This document shows positions 36,885 through 47,948 of a stretch of 64,000 nucleotides of DNA, one piece after another (the stretch's first letter is position 1; every line of letters starts with the position of its first letter). The notes beneath the pieces are model-generated. The model searched no databases and had not been told where the DNA came from. It worked only from the letters and a program-made list of their open reading frames with translations. A program made the translations under genes and the position numbers. Source of the DNA: Jilunia laotingensis (GTDB lineage Bacteria; Bacteroidota; Bacteroidia; Bacteroidales; Bacteroidaceae); the NCBI RefSeq assembly GCF_014385165.1, contig NZ_JACRTF010000001.1, positions 1-64,000 of the forward strand. Reading direction: 5' to 3'.

Positions 36885-37970
36885 TTACTTTCTGAACGGT
36901 GGCCGTACTACAACTGCTTTCAGCTTACGTCCGCGCATATCGATATAAATCTCAGTGCCCAATTTGCTATATTCCGGTTTAACATATCCCATACCGATAC
37001 CTATTTTACGTACAGGAGACATCGTTCCGGATGTAACAACTCCAATTTTCACACCCTCGGCATTCACCAAGTCATATCCATGACGAGGGATTCCACGGTC
37101 TTGCATTTCAAAACCAACTAATTTACGCACAGTGCCTTCTGCTTTTTGTTTCTCAAGCATCGGACGATTGGTAAAGTTTTTGCCTTCCACAAATTTGGTA
37201 ATCCAACCCAATCCCGCCTCTATAGGAGAAGTCGTATCGTCCAGATCATTACCATAGAGACAGAAGCCCATTTCCAAACGGAGTGTATCGCGAGCCCCCA
37301 GGCCAACCGGTTTGATACCAAATTCTTCGCCTGCCTCGAAAACGGCTTTCCATATTTTGTCGGCCGCATCCGGATAGAAATAAAGTTCAAAACCTCCGGC
37401 ACCCGTATAACCTGTATTAGAGATTATCACATTCTTTTCTCCGGCAAACTCACCAACCTTAAAAGTATAATAAGGTATATCGGAAAGATTGATATCCGTC
37501 AACTTCTGTAAAGCAAGAATCGCTTTAGGCCCTTGGACAGCCAACTGAGCCATCCGGTCCGAAGAATTTTCCAGTTCAGCACCTTCCGTATTGTGAGAAA
37601 CGCACCAATTCCAATCTTTTTCGATATTGGCAGCATTGACAACTAAAAGATATTTTTCAGGCTCAAACTGATACACTAACAAGTCATCTACAATACCCCC
37701 TTTTTCATTAGGGAAACAGGTGTACTGTACTTTACCCGGTTCAAGGGCAGCCACATTGTTAGAAGTTACTTTCTGGAGAAAAGCCAAGGCATTAGGCCCT
37801 TTTACCCAGAATTCACCCATGTGGGATACATCAAATACACCTACAGCATTACAAACGGTGAGATGTTCTTCAATAATGCCGGTATATTCAATCGGCATGT
37901 TATAACCGGCAAACTCGTGCATTTTAGCACCCAGTGCAATATGTTTGTCGGTAAACGGAGTGGTCTTCAT
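36885..37970 (-). CDS. gcvT: Glycine cleavage system T protein (aminomethyltransferase)
   Basis: A 361-residue GcvT, usual size, which transfers the aminomethyl carbon of glycine to tetrahydrofolate. Seen are [16 protein letters not shown] at the N-terminus, [18 protein letters not shown] with the catalytic Asp region, [36 protein letters not shown] and [18 protein letters not shown]. gcvH and gcvP are not in the window. It follows pepT by 31 bp on the same strand and is probably cotranscribed with it. Confidence 0.97.
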   Translation of the reverse strand: MKTTPFTDKHIALGAKMHEFAGYNMPIEYTGIIEEHLTVCNAVGVFDVSHMGEFWVKGPNALAFLQKVTSNNVAALEPGKVQYTCFPNEKGGIVDDLLVYQFEPEKYLLVVNAANIEKDWNWCVSHNTEGAELENSSDRMAQLAVQGPKAILALQKLTDINLSDIPYYTFKVGEFAGEKNVIISNTGYTGAGGFELYFYPDAADKIWKAVFEAGEEFGIKPVGLGARDTLRLEMGFCLYGNDLDDTTSPIEAGLGWITKFVEGKNFTNRPMLEKQKAEGTVRKLVGFEMQDRGIPRHGYDLVNAEGVKIGVVTSGTMSPVRKIGIGMGYVKPEYSKLGTEIYIDMRGRKLKAVVVRPPFRK

Positions 37971-38001
37971 AAATTAAATATTAAAAGTTGAAAATTAAAT
38001 A

Positions 38002-39237
38002 TTAAGCTTTCTCTGCAACCAATTCAACGATCTTTACGATAACTTTCATTGCCTTTTCCATATTCTCGATAGGAACAAATTCATAACGTCCGTGGAAGTT
38101 TAGTCCACCGGCAAAGATATTAGGACATGGAAGACCTTTAAAAGAAAGTTGCGCACCGTCCGTACCGCCACGAATAGGTTTCACATTCGGTTTCACTCCC
38201 ACAGCCTCCATAGCCGCAAAAGCAGTATCGATGATATGCATTACCGGCTCAATCTGTTCACGCATGTTATAGTATTGGTCGCGCAACTCGAGAGTGGCAA
38301 CGTCTTCGCTATATTCTGCATTTACTTTTCTTACCAGATGAGCCATCTCACGTTTACGGCTTTCGAAACGGGCACGATCATGATCGCGGATTATATATGA
38401 AATGGTAGTTTGCTCTACAGTGCCTTGGATGCCGACCAGATGATAGAAGCCTTCATAGCCTTCGGTGTGTTCGGGCGTTTCATGACGCGGGAGCATCGAT
38501 ATAAATTGATTTGCCAAACGGATGGAGTTGATCATTTTATGGCGGGCGTATCCCGGATGTACATTCCGTCCCTTAAAAGTTATTTTAGCAGCGGCCGCAT
38601 TGAAATTTTCAAACTCCAGCTCGCCCACTTCACCGCCATCCATGGTATAAGCCCACTGGCAACCGAACTTTTCCACATCAAACTTATGCGCTCCTTCTCC
38701 AATCTCTTCGTCAGGATTAAATCCGATACGGATCTTGCCGTGTTTGATTTCCGGGTGTTCTTTCAAATATGCGATAGCAGAAACTATTTCAGCAATACCT
38801 GCTTTATCATCCGCCCCCAGTAAAGTCGTACCATCTGTAACGATCAGGTTTTCACCTTTATGATCGAGTAGTTCAGGGAATTGCGACGGACTCAATACTA
38901 CTCCCTCGGCAGCATTCAGCATTATATCTCCGCCACCGTAATTTTCTATTATGCGAGGTTTTACATCTTTCCCGCTCATATCAGGACTGGTATCCATATG
39001 GGCGATAAAGCCGATGGTAGGAACTTCCTTTTCCGTATTTGCCGGAAGAGTGGCGAAAAGGTAGCCATGCTCGTCCAGTGAGATATCTTCCAAACCTAAG
39101 GATTCCAACTCTGATTTCAGATATTCAGCAAAAACCATCTGTCCCGGTGTGCTGGGAGTAAGCCCTGTTTCTTCACTCGATTGAGTATCAAAGCTTACAT
39201 ACTTCAAAAAACGTTCTACTAAAGTCATACTGTTCAT
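38002..39237 (-). CDS. pepT: Peptidase T (tripeptidase)
   Basis: A 411-residue M20-family dizinc aminotripeptidase of full length. Metal ligands and catalytic residues are in [16 protein letters not shown] (His and Asp), [16 protein letters not shown] (bridging Asp), [18 protein letters not shown] (catalytic Glu-Glu), [11 protein letters not shown] and [18 protein letters not shown] (His). Degrades tripeptides in the cytoplasm. First gene of the pepT-gcvT pair. The preceding spacer has a 12-bp terminator hairpin. Confidence 0.97.
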   Translation of the reverse strand: MNSMTLVERFLKYVSFDTQSSEETGLTPSTPGQMVFAEYLKSELESLGLEDISLDEHGYLFATLPANTEKEVPTIGFIAHMDTSPDMSGKDVKPRIIENYGGGDIMLNAAEGVVLSPSQFPELLDHKGENLIVTDGTTLLGADDKAGIAEIVSAIAYLKEHPEIKHGKIRIGFNPDEEIGEGAHKFDVEKFGCQWAYTMDGGEVGELEFENFNAAAAKITFKGRNVHPGYARHKMINSIRLANQFISMLPRHETPEHTEGYEGFYHLVGIQGTVEQTTISYIIRDHDRARFESRKREMAHLVRKVNAEYSEDVATLELRDQYYNMREQIEPVMHIIDTAFAAMEAVGVKPNVKPIRGGTDGAQLSFKGLPCPNIFAGGLNFHGRYEFVPIENMEKAMKVIVKIVELVAEKA

Positions 39238-39287
39238 ATTTTAGGATTTACATTTTACGATTGAAATCACATCTGCCGTAAAGATAG

Positions 39288-39328
39288 AAAAAGAGCCGTG
39301 AATTGACAAATAATTGACGGCTCTTTTT
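39288..39328. terminator. Bidirectional terminator before pepT
   Basis: AAAAAGAGCCGT (39288-39299) and ACGGCTCTTTTT (39317-39328) are perfect arms with an A tract on one side and a T tract on the other. On the minus strand it ends the PurF-like gene, 57 bp after its stop, and it lies just upstream of pepT. Confidence 0.85.
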
Positions 39329-39384
39329 CAAAAATCGAATATCTTTCTTATTTCAAGTAACTATTTGTTAGTTGTAACTGCCAT

Positions 39385-40791
39385 TTAAAAATGGCTGCTA
39401 CCATCAAAACAATGAGTACAAACCTGACATTTAGGCAATCCGATCGCCTCGATCAGTGTTTCAAGGGTATTAAATTTCAAAGACGTGAGTCCGAAGCGTT
39501 CCGCAATAATGCTTACCATCTTTTCATATTCCGGTGAACCGGTAGTGGCATATTTATCCAGATTTTTATTTTCATCCCCTTCAAGCTCTTTTATGATCTG
39601 ACGAGTAATCAATTCCAATGCATTCTTTGATGCAGTGAAGCCAACAAAAGGACATGCGTAAATCAACGGAGGACATGCAATCCTCATATGAACTTCCTTT
39701 GCACCGTAATCATAAAGCACTTTCACATTGTCACGCAATTGGGTTCCGCGAACAATGGAGTCGTCACAAAACAATAAACGTTTGTCATCGAGCATGGCAC
39801 GATTGGGAATCAATTTCATCTTAGCCACCAGGGAACGCATCGCCTGATTACTGGGAGTAAAACTGCGTGGCCAGGTGGGAGTATATTTTGCAATCGCCCG
39901 ATGATAAGGAATCCCTTTGCCTTCAGCATATCCCAAAGCCATGCCGACACCCGAATCCGGAATGCCGCAAGCGCAATCCACCTCCGAAGTATCCTTTTGT
40001 CCCATCTTCAAACCGCTTGTAAAACGAACTTCTTCTACGTTACGACCTTCATAGCAAGATGTGGGAAATCCATAGTATACCCAAAGGAAGGAACATATCT
40101 GCATGCCTTCATCGGGTTTGCGCAATTGCACCATGCTATCGGCTCGTAAATGAACCACCTCGCCCGGTCCAAGATACTTTTCAATCTCATAGTCAAGATT
40201 TGGGAAGCTGCTCGACTCACTGGTGGCAGCATAAGCTCCTTCTTTTTTTCCTATGACGACGGGAGTACGCCCCCACCGGTCGCGGGCGGCTATTATGCCA
40301 TCGTCCGTCAACAGCAGCATGGAACAGGAACCTTTTATATGCTTGAATACATTCTCTATACCCTCTACGAATGTCTTTCCCTGGATGATAAGTAATGCGA
40401 TGAGTTCCGTCTGATTGGTATTACCCGAACTAAGTTCGGCGAAGTGCATGTTTTTGGAGAGTAGTTCTTCTTCAAGTTCTTTAAGATTAACAATTTTGGC
40501 AACAGTGACTATGGCGAAACGCCCCAGATGAGAATTGATAACGATAGGTTGTGCGTCCGTATCGCTGATGATGCCTATACCGGCATTTCCTTGAAATTTA
40601 TCCAGATCGGATTCAAACTTGGATCGGAAATACGAACTTTCCAAATTGTGTATGGAACGTATGAAGCCTTGTTCTTCACTATACGTAGCAAGTCCCCCTC
40701 GCTTTGTCCCCAAATGTGAATTGTAATCTGTGCCGTAGAATAAATCGGTCACACAGCCTACACGCGAGACTGTTCCGAAAAAACCTCCCAT
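39385..40791 (-). CDS. PurF-like amidophosphoribosyltransferase with degenerate glutaminase domain
   Basis: A 468-residue relative of PurF. The C-terminal phosphoribosyltransferase half is intact: CGIPDSGVGMALGYAEGKGI, FTPSNQAMRSLVAKMKLIPN and the PRPP motif RLLFCDDSIVRGTQLRD. A CxxC near the C-terminus (CQVCTHCFDG) resembles the Fe-S cysteines of Bacillus-type PurF. The N-terminal Ntn-glutaminase half is abnormal: the start reads MGGFFGTVS where PurF has MCGI, so the Cys nucleophile is replaced by Gly, and the usual GHVRYST and HNG motifs are replaced by GIGIISDTD and VAKIVN. It should not hydrolyse glutamine by the normal mechanism. The frame extends upstream to 40,914, but the extra residues run through a promoter and terminator. 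True PurF is presumably elsewhere. Confidence 0.88.
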   Translation of the reverse strand: MGGFFGTVSRVGCVTDLFYGTDYNSHLGTKRGGLATYSEEQGFIRSIHNLESSYFRSKFESDLDKFQGNAGIGIISDTDAQPIVINSHLGRFAIVTVAKIVNLKELEEELLSKNMHFAELSSGNTNQTELIALLIIQGKTFVEGIENVFKHIKGSCSMLLLTDDGIIAARDRWGRTPVVIGKKEGAYAATSESSSFPNLDYEIEKYLGPGEVVHLRADSMVQLRKPDEGMQICSFLWVYYGFPTSCYEGRNVEEVRFTSGLKMGQKDTSEVDCACGIPDSGVGMALGYAEGKGIPYHRAIAKYTPTWPRSFTPSNQAMRSLVAKMKLIPNRAMLDDKRLLFCDDSIVRGTQLRDNVKVLYDYGAKEVHMRIACPPLIYACPFVGFTASKNALELITRQIIKELEGDENKNLDKYATTGSPEYEKMVSIIAERFGLTSLKFNTLETLIEAIGLPKCQVCTHCFDGSSHF

Positions 40792-40836
40792 ATTTAAGAT
40801 TCTTTTTAAATTAGTGTTAGTTTTAAAAAAGACGGT

Positions 40837-40844
40837 GCAAAAGT
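40837..40844 (-). promoter_or_regulatory. -7 box of the PurF-like gene
   Basis: Minus strand TACTTTTG (40844-40837), about 46 bp upstream of the Met at 40,791. It supports that start over the longer open frame. Confidence 0.55.
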
Positions 40845-40872
40845 ACAAAAAAGAATTCGTCTTATAAAAAAA

Positions 40873-40908
40873 GCACCCCGCAAAGTTGATCCAATCTTTG
40901 CGAGGTGC
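40873..40908 (-). terminator. Terminator of the GH97 gene
   Basis: GCACCCCGCAAAG (40873-40885) and CTTTGCGAGGTGC (40896-40908) pair with a single C-A mismatch; on the minus strand seven T follow. It separates the GH97 gene from the promoter of the PurF-like gene. Confidence 0.85.
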
Positions 40909-40959
40909 ATTCAATCTATATTAGAAGCTTAGCAATACAGATTTGTAATAACTATTGTA

Positions 40960-41069
40960 GTGGTGCTTTATTACTTTTAAAGTGTTGCTTTATTACCTTT
41001 AAAGCGATGCTTTATTGCTTTTAAAGTGACACTTTACTGCCTTTAAAGTAGTGCTTTATTGCCTTTAAA
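40960..41069 (+). repeat. Second 22-bp tandem repeat, five copies
   Basis: Five consecutive 22-bp units start at 40960, 40982, 41004, 41026 and 41048, each ending in CTTTTAAA or CCTTTAAA; the consensus is roughly GTGNTGCTTTATTGCCTTTAAA over two lines (first ten GTGNTGCTTT, rest ATTGCCTTTAAA). Units differ from one another at three to six positions. The unit 40938-40959 is a possible degraded copy. It lies between the GH97 stop codon and its terminator, so it would be in the 3' untranslated region of that message. Same unit length as the array at 24653. Confidence 0.85.
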
Positions 41070-41164
41070 GAGAAAATACATCCTATTCCTTCAATAGCGA
41101 AGGCAAACATACAAGTTATAAGTAACAAATCCGAATGATCTAAACTCTATCAACCTTATACCTA

Positions 41165-43336
<2,172 letters not shown>

Positions 43337-43492
43337 TTAATAATAATCGATAGCACAAAGATAGGCAGTAAACACAAAAGCAGACACAACATATAAACGG
43401 AATATAAAAGATATTTCTGAAAACGTTTGCATAATCTTCTTATTACTAAAAAGATAAAGGAAATACCAAATGAAGGAAATATGAATGATTCC

Positions 43493-45055
43493 TCAGTCTA
43501 TACTTCCGATCTTCATCATTTCTTCTTCAAATTTATCACGATTAACGGCCTTGTTACGGACTTTATTCCGATAAGTATAAATCGTATTGATAGAGTAGTG
43601 AAGGAAGTTGGCAATCTTCGAACTGTCATCAATGCCCAAACGGATAATTGCGAATATACGCAATTCCGTATTCAATAGTTCGCCAGGTTTTAACACGATC
43701 TGTTCTTCCGGTTGGAGTAGAGCATTGAACTCGGTCACAAAATCGGGGTAAAGTTGCAAGAAGGCATTATCAAAATTGGCATAGAACTCCTTCTGTTCCA
43801 TACCAGCAACCTGTGAAGATTTAGTCAGCTTAAGCAACTCTTCTGTCTGGCCGGCTGTAATTTTACGGTTCACCGTACGACGGAAGTTATCCAACTTCTC
43901 CATATAAATCGAACAAAGATTCAGGAAATGACCAATATACTCTTCTTTAATATGATTTGCCTGCTTCAGGTTACGACGAGCCAGAGAAAGCTTTTTCATC
44001 TGCTTGCATGCCAATGCTACCGATAGTATCAGAAAAGCGGAAAGTACACTTACTATAACCAAAAACAGAATCAACTGACGACGTTGCTCTTCAATCCGTT
44101 GCTTATAAGCAGCATCTATCACAGGCAATACGCCCGATATCTCGATAGTACGTAAACGGGCATTACAGAAGACGGCATCCTCAAGAGATTGTTTGATGTA
44201 ATGATAGGCACGAGTAATATCTCCTCGCTCATAAAGCACAAAAGCCAGATTTTGGAGTGCCGCGTTTTCCTTCACCGATGCTTTTATGTCAGAGATGGCC
44301 GAAAGAGCCAAATATTTTTCATACTCGTCGGAACGGCCTTCTTCCTTATATATATGTGCAAGTGAATATGCAGCCCGTGCATAAGTATTAGATACTTCAG
44401 GCTGACTATGCAGCAATCCCATCAATATTTTTTTCGCCTGAACATTATGTTGCCGAGCGATCAACCGCTCTGCTTCATATAAATGATATTCAGGCTCATC
44501 TGGAGGAAGCACGGCAAGTAAAGAGTCACGGTACAAATTTTGTCGAAGCAGATAATCAGTAGAATATATGCCACTCTGAGAATAGTTGACCAGATATGAG
44601 TTCAAACGACGCTCGCAATTAAAGTAAACAGGGAGCAGACTATCCGGCAAAGTTGCCCGATGAATTTTCCGAAGCGTCTCCTCAGCCTCTTTATACATTC
44701 CGGAAATAGAAAGAACGGTCGCCTGACAGAGACGGATTTCATCCTTATAAGAAAGATTATGCAACGAATCTGCGAGCGACATGCTCCGGTCGTAATACTT
44801 CATAGCCGAATCCGAAACAAATAATTCGTACTCCTTACCTAACCTTTTATTCAGAGCGAAACGATGTTGCAATGACAAAGGTGAAGTTTGCAAAAGTCGC
44901 TTCAAGCTATCGATACAGGTTTCTTTCTGATTCAAATACAGGTTCTGTTGTTCTATCACCTTATCCAGACGTGCTAGAACAGAATCAACTCCCTGCACTG
45001 CCAACACAGAAAGGGAAGCACAAAACATAAGTATAAGAAAAAACAGTCTCCTCAT
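43493..45055 (-). CDS. SusR-like membrane-associated regulator (TPR, DUF6377, LuxR-like HTH)
   Basis: A 520-residue protein with an N-terminal signal segment (RRLFFLILMFCASLSVLAVQ), a helical TPR-like sensor region to about residue 320, a membrane segment at about 325-350 (LILFLVIVSVLSAFLILSVA), a coiled-coil/DUF6377 cytoplasmic region, and a C-terminal HTH (LGIDDSSKIANFLHYSINTI, YTYRNKVRNKA). The plan matches SusR-type regulators that sense polysaccharide fragments in the periplasm and activate glycan genes. It lies upstream of the GH97 gene on the same strand, 170 bp apart, and likely regulates it, by context. Confidence 0.85.
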   Translation of the reverse strand: MRRLFFLILMFCASLSVLAVQGVDSVLARLDKVIEQQNLYLNQKETCIDSLKRLLQTSPLSLQHRFALNKRLGKEYELFVSDSAMKYYDRSMSLADSLHNLSYKDEIRLCQATVLSISGMYKEAEETLRKIHRATLPDSLLPVYFNCERRLNSYLVNYSQSGIYSTDYLLRQNLYRDSLLAVLPPDEPEYHLYEAERLIARQHNVQAKKILMGLLHSQPEVSNTYARAAYSLAHIYKEEGRSDEYEKYLALSAISDIKASVKENAALQNLAFVLYERGDITRAYHYIKQSLEDAVFCNARLRTIEISGVLPVIDAAYKQRIEEQRRQLILFLVIVSVLSAFLILSVALACKQMKKLSLARRNLKQANHIKEEYIGHFLNLCSIYMEKLDNFRRTVNRKITAGQTEELLKLTKSSQVAGMEQKEFYANFDNAFLQLYPDFVTEFNALLQPEEQIVLKPGELLNTELRIFAIIRLGIDDSSKIANFLHYSINTIYTYRNKVRNKAVNRDKFEEEMMKIGSID

Positions 45056-45081
45056 AGCCGGATATTTTTGCTAAAGCGCTC

Positions 45082-45119
45082 AAAAGTACAAATTTTCCGA
45101 CGAAATCTACTATCTTTGC
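45082..45119. promoter_or_regulatory. Back-to-back -7 boxes between the SusR-like gene and crcB
   Basis: Minus strand TACTTTTG (45089-45082) points at the SusR-like gene and plus strand TATCTTTG (45112-45119) points at crcB. No fluoride riboswitch consensus is visible in the 19 nt between the plus-strand box and the crcB start. Confidence 0.6.
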
Positions 45120-45138
45120 TGCGCTTAGCATCAAAATA

Positions 45139-45522
45139 ATGAAAGAGATTGTATATATATTCTTTGGGGGCGGCATAGGAAGTGTACTCCGCTATTTGGC
45201 ACAGATAAGTGTTAACGAGAAAATGTCAAGTGTCGGATTTCCTTTTTCATGGGGCACATTTATAGTTAACATCACCGGAAGTTTCTTTATCGGACTATTC
45301 TACACGATATCCGAGCGATGGAATCTTTCGATGGAGACAAGACTTTTCCTAACAGTCGGATTATGTGGAGGTTTCACAACCTTTTCGACTTTTTCCAACG
45401 ATGGTTTGAGCCTGCTGAAAGGAGAATTTTATGGAACGTTTCTTCTCTATACTTTATTAAGTATCATTGGAGGATTATTAGCTGTTTTTGTAGGAGGATA
45501 TACGGGTAAATTGATCGGGTAA
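45139..45522 (+). CDS. crcB: Fluoride exporter CrcB/Fluc
   Basis: A 127-residue four-helix membrane protein that forms antiparallel dimers and passes fluoride outward. Visible motifs: IFFGGGIGSVLRYLAQ, WGTFIVNITGSFFIGLFYT, TVGLCGGFTTFSTFSNDGLS (the FTTFST track with a Na-binding Gly) and the last helix LLSIIGGLLAVFVGGY. The next gene starts 4 bp later. Confidence 0.96.
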   Translation: MKEIVYIFFGGGIGSVLRYLAQISVNEKMSSVGFPFSWGTFIVNITGSFFIGLFYTISERWNLSMETRLFLTVGLCGGFTTFSTFSNDGLSLLKGEFYGTFLLYTLLSIIGGLLAVFVGGYTGKLIG

Positions 45523-45526
45523 CAAA

Positions 45527-46207
45527 ATGAAACCAATTAAAAAGAACAAAAGTCAAAGCGTCCAAGTTGTCGATCCTATGATTGACGAATCGGCCGACAG
45601 TTCGGAAAGTTTAAAAAGTCTGCTTGGCAAAGAGGAAACCATTTCAAATCTTTCTTTTGACAGAAGTTTGGAGGAATCCATTCGGGTAGCCTACAAAACC
45701 ATCAAAGAATGTGTCTTCAATAATCTGACTTTAAGTGACAGCCAATTAAAATCAACCCAGTTCTCTGATGTGATTTTCCGTCAATGCAATCTGGCGAACG
45801 TTTCATTTTCGGGAAGTTCTTTCTACCGTGTTCAATTTATCGATTGCAAACTGATGGGAAGTGGTTTTTCAGAAACGACCTTGAATCATCTGTTCGTATC
45901 AGGATGCAACGCACAATATCTCAATCTGGCAATGAGCAAAATGAACCAGGTACAATTTAGCAACTGCGATCTACAATTCAGCAGCCTTAACGACTGCCGT
46001 CTGCAGAACTTTGCATTAGAGCATTGTACCCTTGTCGGAGCAGACTTTTCTCATACGCGGCTAAAGGGAGTAGACCTTCGTTCTTCCCAAATAAGCGGCC
46101 TTCAGCTGAACCTCTCCGATCTGCAAGGTGCCATCGTCAGTTCAATACAAGCCATGGAGCTATTGCCATTACTAGGTGTCATCATCGAAGATTTAAATGA
46201 TAAATAG
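45527..46207 (+). CDS. Pentapeptide-repeat-like protein
   Basis: A 226-residue cytoplasmic protein whose middle and C-terminal part (about residues 60-205) is made of repeating hydrophobic/Asn-Leu/Cys units of five residues (for example CNLANVSFSGSSF, CKLMGSGFSETTL, CTLVGADFSHTRLKGVDLRS), which build a right-handed beta helix. Role unknown; some family members act as DNA mimics or as scaffolds. Follows crcB by 4 bp and precedes the pseudouridine synthase by 24 bp, so the three may form one operon. Confidence 0.85.
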   Translation: MKPIKKNKSQSVQVVDPMIDESADSSESLKSLLGKEETISNLSFDRSLEESIRVAYKTIKECVFNNLTLSDSQLKSTQFSDVIFRQCNLANVSFSGSSFYRVQFIDCKLMGSGFSETTLNHLFVSGCNAQYLNLAMSKMNQVQFSNCDLQFSSLNDCRLQNFALEHCTLVGADFSHTRLKGVDLRSSQISGLQLNLSDLQGAIVSSIQAMELLPLLGVIIEDLNDK

Positions 46208-46231
46208 ATAAAGAAGAGAATTATAAAAACG

Positions 46232-47851
46232 ATGTTACATCATTTCGTCCAACCGATCTCCGGAATCAGTCTACCTCAAAAGTTCACTTTTCCTTTTCAC
46301 TACACGCCTCATCCATTATGCGTAATAGCTTCGAAGGAAGTGCAAACTTATTTATCGGCACAGAAACATTGGAACGAAGAATTACAAAAAGGAAAAATGT
46401 TCGGAGTCTTGATCGTACGAACTCCGAATGGCGAACTGGGGTACCTTGCGGCCTTCTCCGGCAATCTGGCAGGTAAAAACCAACACCCCTATTTTGTGCC
46501 TCCAATATACGATTTGTTACAACCAAATGGATTTTTTAAAGTTGAAGAAGAGAATATCACATCAATCAATATAGAAATTAAGAATAAGCAAGAAAGTTCT
46601 TCTTATCGAAATCTCAAACAACACTTGGAAGACACCAAACGTTCAAGTCAAGAAGCAATCACAGTAGCCAAAGAATATCTAAGAAAAACAAAGGAAGAAC
46701 GTGATATACGTCGGCAACATAATCCCAGTGAAATGGAACAAGCGGAAATGATCCGTGAAAGTCAATTTCAAAAAGCCGAACTTAAAAGAATGGAACGTGA
46801 GTGGAAAAACCGAATAACCAATCTACAGAATGAATTAAATAGTATTGAATCACAAATAACGGAACTTAAAAAAGAACGCAAGGTTCGTTCAGCCATTCTA
46901 CAGAAAAAATTATTCCAACAGTTTCGCTTATTAAATGCACAAGGAGATATCAAAGACCTATGTACCATTTTTGACGAAGCAATACACAAAATTCCACCTG
47001 CAGGAGCTGGTGAATGTGCTGCACCTAAATTATTACAATATGCATATCTGCATCAACTCGAGCCGATAGCAATGGCGGAATTTTGGTGGGGAGAGTCACC
47101 TAAAACAGAAATCAGAAAACATGGGTATTACTATCCGGCTTGCAAAGGGAAGTGTGAACCCATACTGAAGCATATGTTGAAAGGACTGGAAATAGAAGGC
47201 AACCCGTTGCAAACTGACATCCATCGAGATAGCGAATTGGAAATCGTATATGAAGATGATTGGCTTCTTGTCGTCAATAAACCGGCCGGCATGCTTTCCG
47301 TACCCGGGAAAGAAAATGTAACTTCAGTCTATGAGTGGGCAAAGAAAAAATATCCTGAAATAACCGGACCAATAATCGTCCATCGCTTGGACATGGCGAC
47401 TTCTGGTCTTTTGCTCCTTGCCAAAACCAAAGAGACACATCAAAATTTGCAAGCACAATTCAAGAACCGTGTTGTGAAGAAACGCTACGTAGCATTACTC
47501 GACGGTGTCATATCCCAAAAGCGAGGCATCATAAACTTACCACTTTGCCCCAATTTGCTTGATCGTCCCCGGCAAATGGTAAATGAGACATATGGTAAAC
47601 CTGCCATAACGGAATATGAAGTACTGAGATATTCTGAAAAACGTACCCGCATCCAATTTTATCCTTTAACAGGGCGCACGCATCAATTACGTGTACATGC
47701 CGCTCATCCATCCGGATTAGACTGTCCGATCACAGGTGATGAACTTTATGGGAAATCAGCAGAACGGTTATATTTACACGCCGAATATTTGGAGTTCACA
47801 CACCCGGTTACCATCTCAAAAATCCATATAGAAAAAAAGGCAGACTTTTAG
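46232..47851 (+). CDS. RluA-family pseudouridine synthase with coiled-coil N-terminus
   Basis: A 539-residue protein. The C-terminal half is a RluA-type pseudouridine synthase: LLVVNKPAGMLSVPGKENVT, the catalytic motif IVHRLDMATSGLLLLAKTKE (Asp in HRLD), YVALLDGVI and GRTHQLRVHAAHPSG. The N-terminal half has a ligand-like beta region (GVLIVRTPNGELGYLAAFSG) and a long coiled coil (about residues 145-235). This long form is typical of Bacteroidetes; the exact RNA target (23S rRNA or tRNA) is not evident. Confidence 0.92.
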   Translation: MLHHFVQPISGISLPQKFTFPFHYTPHPLCVIASKEVQTYLSAQKHWNEELQKGKMFGVLIVRTPNGELGYLAAFSGNLAGKNQHPYFVPPIYDLLQPNGFFKVEEENITSINIEIKNKQESSSYRNLKQHLEDTKRSSQEAITVAKEYLRKTKEERDIRRQHNPSEMEQAEMIRESQFQKAELKRMEREWKNRITNLQNELNSIESQITELKKERKVRSAILQKKLFQQFRLLNAQGDIKDLCTIFDEAIHKIPPAGAGECAAPKLLQYAYLHQLEPIAMAEFWWGESPKTEIRKHGYYYPACKGKCEPILKHMLKGLEIEGNPLQTDIHRDSELEIVYEDDWLLVVNKPAGMLSVPGKENVTSVYEWAKKKYPEITGPIIVHRLDMATSGLLLLAKTKETHQNLQAQFKNRVVKKRYVALLDGVISQKRGIINLPLCPNLLDRPRQMVNETYGKPAITEYEVLRYSEKRTRIQFYPLTGRTHQLRVHAAHPSGLDCPITGDELYGKSAERLYLHAEYLEFTHPVTISKIHIEKKADF

Positions 47852-47948
47852 AAGTCATGTCAATGACCAATTAAAACATGTATCAATAATAAGTAAGTAG
47901 AAGATTTTTTATAGTTTTGCAGCCATTAACAATCAATCAGATAACAAT

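Noticed and set aside
40792..40914. N-terminal extension of the PurF-like protein
   Set aside because: The segment contains the -7 box and the terminator of the preceding gene and has no family similarity.
40960..41069. CRISPR array or coding repeat
   Set aside because: No spacers, and the 22-bp period is not a multiple of three with no open frame through it.
45120..45138. Fluoride riboswitch before crcB
   Set aside because: The leader after the promoter is only about 19 nt, too short for the aptamer.
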